This document shows, in pieces, positions 49,501 through 55,500 of a stretch of 64,000 nucleotides of DNA (the stretch's first letter is position 1; each line of letters starts with the position of its first letter). Both the position numbers and the translations under genes were made by a program. Origin of the DNA: CAWATZ01 sp963784995 (GTDB lineage Bacteria; Planctomycetota; Planctomycetia; Gemmatales; Gemmataceae); contig CAWATZ010000004.1 of NCBI GenBank assembly GCA_963784995.1, positions 248,001 through 312,000 on the forward strand. Reading direction: 5' to 3'. The notes under the pieces are model-generated. The model made no database searches and was not told the origin of the DNA. It worked only from the letters and a program-made list of their open reading frames with translations.

Positions 49501-52500
49501 TGCCGTCGATGACCGTGATGGTGAAGGTGCCGTTGGCGTTGTTGGTCTGCCCGAACGGCGCGGTGACGCCAGCGACCGACACCGTGTCGCCGGTGACCAG
49601 GCCGGCGGTGCTGTTGGTGGTGATGACAATCGGCGAGACGCCGGGGCCGCTGACGCTGGAGATGTTGCCCGTGGCCGCACCTTGCCAGTCGAGGACCGGG
49701 GTGGTGCCGGTGACGCCGTTCAAGGTGAAGGAGAACTCGTACGTGGTTGGATTTTCATTGGGATAGCCGCCGCCCGGGTTGGGATTGTAGCTCAGACCCG
49801 AAGGGGTCGTATCCTGGTTGAAGCCATTGGTATTGAAGGTTTGTTCCTCGTTCTTGCCGCTGCCGCCATCGCCGTCGGCGATGAAGAGAACGGTCCCTCC
49901 CGGACCCGCTTCGGGGAGGATCTGCGAAATGCCCTTGCCGTAGAAGGGATTGATGGGGTTGCCCGGGCTGGTGACGTTGTCGGTCAGCACCTGCCAGGTG
50001 GTTCCCTGGTTATGGGACACGTAGATGCCGGTGCCGTAGTACGAATCGGACGAGTTGCTGGTGTCGCCGGTGCCCAGGTAAATGGTCGCCCAGTTGAGGG
50101 GATCGACCGCGATGGCGCCGGTGAACAGGGCGGTCTGGAAAATGCCGCCCGACTGGGCCGTGTTCACGCTGATGGTGCCAGGGTTCATGGGCGCCGGCGT
50201 CGTCGTGTTGGCCCAGGTCAGCTGCGGTTCGGGAGTATTGGCCAGGGCACCGATGAAGGTGACCGTGTAGGGACCGCCCGGATTGCCGGAAACGCTGACG
50301 TTGCCGGCGCCGATGCTCGACAGCGCTTCCAGGGCGTTCTGCACGCTGGCCGTCGCTCCCACGCCGCCGTTGGCCGGCACGTTGTTGGCCAGGTTGCCCG
50401 TGGTTTGACCGCCGAAGGAGAGGGTAAAGGTCTGGGGCGGTCCGAAGCCGCCAAAGCCCTTCAAGGTGAGCGTTTGCACGGTATCGACCGTGACCCAACC
50501 TGTTTCCACCTGGGCCGCGATGACGTTGGCCGTGCTGCTCGTCAGGTCGGTAGGGGCCACGTACAAGCTGGTCAGGGAGCCGCCGAAGGTGACTGTATAG
50601 GCATTGCTGCTCTGGGTGACGGTCACAAAGGCGCCGACGCCGCCGATGGTCGAGAGGGCGTCCAGGTCGGCCTGCACGGTGGCGGCCGTGGCGTTCCAGG
50701 CGATGGGGATGGTCGTCTGCCCCTGGAACGTCAGGGTGTAGGAGCCGCTGGTCTGATTGACGGTGATCTGCCAGACGTTGGGGATGGCGCCGAAGATCTG
50801 CTGCCAGGTTTGACCACCGTTGGTGGTCCTCCAGGCGCCGGCGCCCGCCGTGGCAATGTAGATCGTGTTGGGATCGCTGGGATCGATGGCGACGCTGTTG
50901 ATGCGGCCCGCCGTCGGGCTCGGGATGGCCGTCTGCCCGTCCTGGATGGGCGCGGGGCCGACGGCGACCCACTGTTGGGGCACCGTCGGGGTCACCGGGG
51001 AGCCGGAGCCCTGGGCCACCAGCGTTTCGCCGGAGACCGTGATGTTGCCCTGCAATTCCAGCGAAGCACCGTTGGCCACGATGGTGCCGCCGCCGGGTCC
51101 GACGACGGCACTGGCGCCGTCGGCGCTGGTGACGGTGGGCAGCAGCACCGGGGTGGTGCCGGTCAGGCTGCCGCCGAAATAGAGGTCGAAGACGCCGCTG
51201 CCGTCCTGGACCACGGTGATCGGAGCGTAAGTCCAGGTGCCGCCGCTGCCGGTGCCGTTGCTCAGGACGCCGACCAGCTGGAAGGACGTGGCCGTCAGGT
51301 TGCTGATCTTGAAGGTGCCGTTGGCGTTGCTGTCGCCGAGGACGCCGCTGATCGTCACCGTGTCGCCGTTGGCCAGTCCGGCCGTGTTGGCCGTGCTGAT
51401 GACCAGCGGCGACCCCGTCGCGCTGGTGCTGCTGACGGCGCCGCTGGCGCCAAAGACGCTGCTGCTGTTCAGGGCGTTCTGGAGCGCCGCGGCATCCGTG
51501 GCCCTGCCGGTGTAAAGGAGGGAGCCCGTGCTGGCGGGAGTCACGGTGACGGTGCCGCCGGAGCTGGCCGTTCCCGAGAGGGCCATGACGTTGCTGCTGG
51601 CCAGGGTGCCGGTGAACGTGACCAGATAAGTGCTGGGAGAGAGGCTGGCCACGGTGACGTTGCCGGCGCCGATGGTCGAGAGCGCCTGCAGGGCGTTCTG
51701 CACGGTCAGGGCACTGGCACCGGCCATCAGGGCGCCGGGCTGTCCCGCTGCCGGCGTACTCTGACCGTCGTAGCTCAAGGTGAACGTGCTGGTCACCGGA
51801 ATCGCAACGGTCTGCTGGACGTTGCTGGACAGGGTGAACGTGGTGGTGCCGGCGACTGGATTGAACAGGGCCAGGGTTTGCTCGCCACTGTTGCCGATGT
51901 TGCCCAGGGCCTGGTCGTTGGCCACGGTGATGACGCCCGAGGAGAGGACGGTGGTGCCCAGGTAGGTGTTGCTGCCGGACAGGGTCAGCTCGCCGCCGCC
52001 GATGGTTGTCAGGTCCAGGCCGCCGGGGTACTCGACCGTGCCGGTGTCACTAACGGTGCCGGACAGCGTCAGCCGGGTCGTGCCGGGGTCGTAAGCCCAG
52101 ATACCGCCGCCGGTGTAGTTGGCATTGGCGGTGGAGCCGGCCAGCTGGAAGGAGGTGGGCGTCAGTCCGGTGACGATCCAGTCGCCATCGGCGGCCGTGT
52201 CGCCGAGTACGCCGCTGACGGTCACGATGTCGCCGTTGGACAGCCCGTCCGTATTGTCGGTGGTGATGGTGATCGGGGACGAGCCGATGCCGCTGGTGTT
52301 GGTGATGGTGCCGCTGCCGCCCTGGGCCGGCAAGGAGATGCTGCCGCTGGCGACGGGGGTGACCACCAGGTTGGCGGCGCTGGTGATGGGGTTGTAGGTC
52401 CAGCTGCCGCCGCTCAGGTTCACGCCGTTGCTGGACGAGCCGACCAGCTGGAAGGTGGTGGCGGTCACGTTGGCGATGGTCCAGACGCCATTGGCGTTGG

Positions 52501-55500
52501 GATCGCCTGTCACGCCGCTGACCACCACGGTGGCGCCGTTGGCCAGACCGGTCGTGGTGCTGGTGGTGAGGGTGATCGGGGACCCCGCGGTCCCGGTGGT
52601 GGCCGTGACGGTGCCGCTGGCCCCCAGGTTGGGCGCCAGCAGGGCGGCCTGGATGTTGGCGGCCAGGACCGAGGGGTTGCTGCTGAAGTTGATGGCCCCG
52701 GTAGTGACCAGCAGGTTGGTCGCCGGATTGACGTAGGTGAGCGTGAAGGCGCCGCCCGCCGGAACGCCGTTGAAGGTGATGGCCTGGAGCGCGTTCTGGG
52801 CCGCGAAGCCGGACGTCGTGGACACGCCGGCCACGGTGGTGACGATGTTGGCGCTGAGGGTGCTGGCGGTCAAGGTGGGCTGGATCATGCCGCCGGCGCC
52901 GCCGCTGACGACCACCAGTCCCGCGCTGGCCGTGCCCGTCAGGGACTGGGCTACCTGGCCGGCCAGGGTGCCGGTGAAGGTCACGGTGTAGGGGCCGCCC
53001 GGGTTGCCGGTGACAAGGACGTTGCCCGCGCCGACGTTGGGCAGAGCGGCCAGGGCGTTCTGCACGCTGGCCGTGGCACCGACGCCGCCGGAGGCGGGAA
53101 CGTCGTAGGTCCAGGTGGCGTTGGGGCTGGCGGTGAAGTTCCCGTTGCCGGTGCTGCCGACCAGCTGGAAGGTGGTCGCCGTCAGGTTGGCGATGGTGAA
53201 GATGCCGTTGGCCGCCGTGTTGCCGTTGACCCCCCTGATCGTCACCGTGGCACCGTTGGTCAGGCCAGTGGTGCTGGGGGTCGTGATAGTGATCGGGGCC
53301 GTGCCGGTTCCGCTGGTGGTGGCGACCGTGCCAGTGGCGCCCAGCGTTGCCGTGGGCTGCCCATTGTAATTCAAGCTGAACGTGCCGCCGCTGGGCACGG
53401 AAACCAGCTGCTGGTTGGAGGTGAAGGTGAGCGTCAGGGCCGTGTTGAGCGTCACGTTGCCGCCCCAGGTATCGTCGGTGACGATGGTCGGATCGTTGAA
53501 CGGCCCGGCGGTCAGGTTAAAGACGTTGCTGGTGGGGATCGGGTTAATGGTGGCGCCGAGGACGTTCAGCGGGGCGCTATCGCCGAAGGTCGGGTTGCCG
53601 GTGCCGTTGAGGACCAGCGCTTCGCCCTGGACGTTGATGCCGCGCTGCAGGCCGCCCGTCTCCGTGGTGGTGGTGCTGGCCAGTTCCAGGGCCGCGCCGG
53701 CTTCCACCGTGGTGATGCTGGTGGCCGCACCGCCCAGGCCCAGGCCGGTGTCGTTTTGATCCAGGATCACGCCCTGCTGGACGTCGACCGGGCCGGTGTA
53801 GGTGCCGGGGCCCTGGATAATCAGCCGCTGCGAGCCCAGCTTGTTGATGCCGCCCACGGCCGCGCCGTTGGCCTGAGGACCGGCCAGGGTCAGCTGGCTG
53901 GCCACGTTGCCGGTCGCCGAGTAGTTGACCGAGGCCGGGTTGGTGTTGTAGATCTGTTCGACGCCGATGCCCACCTGGCCATTGAGCGTGACCGTGTTGA
54001 TGAGCGTGTTGCTGCCGGCCAGGTTCATCAGGGCGCCCTCCTGGCTGAGCAGCGGGTATCCGGGCAGGGTAACGCCGTTGCCGGAGAGCACAAACTGGTT
54101 GACCAGGGTCATGTCGCCGGCCGAGCCCGCCGTGATCACGTTGGTCGTGATGCTGGGGCTGACGCCGGTCAGGTTGCCCGCCGCCGCGACTGGCACGAAG
54201 TAGGTATTGGACAGCTTGGCGCCGTTGAAGGTGATCGTGAAGACGTTGCTGCTGGAGCCCGGGGTCACGGTCACACCGCTGCTCCAGGTGGCGTTGGGGC
54301 TGGGCATGAAGGCGGCGCTGCTGACGGTGTTGGTGCCGTTGAGGTTGAGCAGCTCGAAGCTGGTGTTGGCCACCAGGCCGGCGATGGTGAAGGTGCCGTC
54401 GGCCGCTGTGTTGCCGTTGACACCGGTGATCGTCACCGTGTCGCCGTTTTGCAGGCCGGCGGTGCTGGGCGTGCTGATGACAATGGGCCCCACGCCGGCC
54501 ACCAGGTCCGCGGCCCCCGTGATGGTGCCGGTGGCTCCAAAGCCGGCAATGCCGTTGATGGCCGTCTGGATGTTGTTGGCCAGGACGGCGGGGTTGGCGT
54601 TGTACTGGATGCCCTGGACAAAGGTTGAGCCGCCGTTGAAGTTGATGCCAAACGAACCCCCGGTGACGTTGTTGAAGGTGAGCGTCTGCACCTCGTCGGT
54701 CGGATCGGCCGACAGCGGCAGCAGCTGCAAGCTGGCCCCCGCATCGACCGTGGTCGTCGGCTGATTGCCCAGGGAGATGTTGCCGAAGTTGCCCAGCGAG
54801 TTGGAGTTCTCGATGGTCACGGTGCCGGCCGTGATCGTGGTGTCGGCCGTGAACGGATTGGCCGTGGGCAGGATGAGCTGGCCGGTGCCGAGCTTGGTCA
54901 GGCCATTGGTGACGCCGTTGAGGCCGCCGGCGGTGATCGTCAAGCTATCGTCCAGGACCGTGCCGGTGCTGGTGATGTCGCTGGTGTAGGGCGAGCCGGT
55001 TTCGGTCGAAGGAGGATCGACGCCGATGCCCACCGGGCCGGCGCCCAGATGGATTTTCCCGGTCCAGGTGTTGATGCCGTCGTGGCTGTAGAGGGCGCCC
55101 AGGGTGGGGCCGCCCACGGCCGTACTCCAGCCGGTGCCGTTGAGGGTCAGGTCGTTGAGGACCTCCAGCTGATTGGTGGGCGTCAAGTTGTGCTGGACGC
55201 GGAAATCGTCGGCCAGTTCCAGGGTAGCGCCCGCGCTCACGGTGGTGCCCGAAGCGCCCAGGCCCAGGGCGCCGCTGCTCTCCACCTCCAGGACGCCGGC
55301 CGAGACCGTGGTCGCGCCCGTGTAGGTGTTGTCGGTGGTCAGCACCAGCAAGCCATTCCCCACCTTGGTGAGGGTGGACGTGCCGGAGAGCGGCCCCACC
55401 CGGTAAAGGCCGCCGCCGGTGTACGCCCCGTTGCCGACCTGGTTGATGGTGAAGGTGGAGGCGGCGGTGTTCACGGCGGTAATTTGCCAGGCCGCCCCGT

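Noticed and set aside
40445..54628. Two very long open frames (over 2,100 codons each, at 40445-46822 and 48290-54628) on the plus strand opposite the giant gene
   Set aside because: They mirror the repeat structure of the minus-strand protein, their translations are low-complexity Gly/Arg/Ala/Asp/Val-rich with no domain, and the minus strand has clear recognisable modules. Strong GC-ending codon bias keeps the complementary frame open.
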